A DNA stretch of 64,000 nt from Streptomyces klenkii (GTDB lineage: Bacteria > Actinomycetota > Actinomycetes > Streptomycetales > Streptomycetaceae): assembly GCF_003626645.1 (NCBI RefSeq), contig NZ_RBAM01000018.1, positions 34,472-98,471 of the forward strand. The letters run 5' to 3'. Position numbers and translations under genes: made by a program. Each line of letters opens with the position of its first letter. Positions within the stretch are counted from its first letter, which is position 1. The notes under the pieces are model-generated. The model saw only the letters and a list, made by a program, of their open reading frames with translations, had not been told where the DNA came from and searched no databases. Shown here piece after piece: positions 63,950 to 64,000 of this stretch.

Positions 63950-64000
63950 ATTGGTGGGTGGGTGCGGGTCAGAACAGGCGGACATCCGACCCCGGACGTG

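Overview
The window is high-GC actinobacterial chromosome, almost certainly from a Streptomyces species. The evidence is the codon bias, a TTA-containing adpA gene followed by orn, a cslA-glxA pair, LAxTG and sortase genes, and a DasR-type site before a chitin-type LPMO. From memory, gene order follows the S. coelicolor core region from about SCO2770 (speB) to about SCO2840. I see no phage, transposon, CRISPR array or biosynthetic cluster. The region is core chromosome with local losses and some uncommon modules.

Layout. 1-5.2 kb: truncated agmatinase, a phosphatase-like gene, then thioesterase, acyl-CoA dehydrogenase and a TetR regulator. 5.2-11.2 kb: a four-gene operon for leucine/branched-chain acyl-CoA breakdown (carboxylase beta, biotinylated alpha, HMG-CoA lyase, acyl-CoA dehydrogenase), divergent from the TetR gene across two GTTAA-N6-TTAAC-type operators. 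11.2-17.2 kb: a 114-bp inverted repeat where the desferrioxamine genes would be expected, then hexosaminidase, DUF4429 protein, glmS and a universal stress protein. 17.6-20.5 kb: small membrane protein, adpA, orn, tRNA-His. 20.6-28.4 kb: an XRE/TPR regulator, a spermidine-synthase-like gene, and a ceb-like sugar ABC transporter with a GH1 beta-glucosidase but no visible LacI-type CebR.

28.5-35.9 kb: histidine phosphatase, PAP2 phosphatase, and a tightly coupled three-gene set: a RecB/Cas4-like nuclease with four candidate Fe-S cysteines, a 513-aa middle protein, and an SF1B (Upf1/Dna2-like) helicase. Together these look like a Dna2-type enzyme split over three polypeptides. This is the best candidate for an undescribed system. 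36-46.7 kb: three identical tRNA-Lys(CTT) units about 5 kb apart, with a secreted metalloprotease, a GGDEF-EAL protein (cdgA-like, with a BldD-type box), a luciferase-like oxidoreductase and IclR regulator, a DsbA/CcdA pair, an AA10 LPMO and an NlpC/P60 protein between them. 46.9-51.9 kb: the morphogenetic glycan set cslA, glxA and a GH6 lipoprotein. 52-64 kb: class F sortase, secreted and LAxTG-anchored proteins, HAD hydrolase, ROK regulator divergent from a Gfo/Idh/MocA oxidoreductase, a membrane protein behind four phased heptamers, an AAA ATPase, a PPOX-type oxidoreductase, and several small secreted proteins.

Themes. Developmental control (adpA, orn, cdgA, the csl locus, LPMO) is concentrated here. 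Acyl-CoA catabolism fills the left end. Several gene 3' ends are followed by short direct duplications, some copying the terminal coding sequence. All SCO correspondences are from memory and need a synteny comparison.
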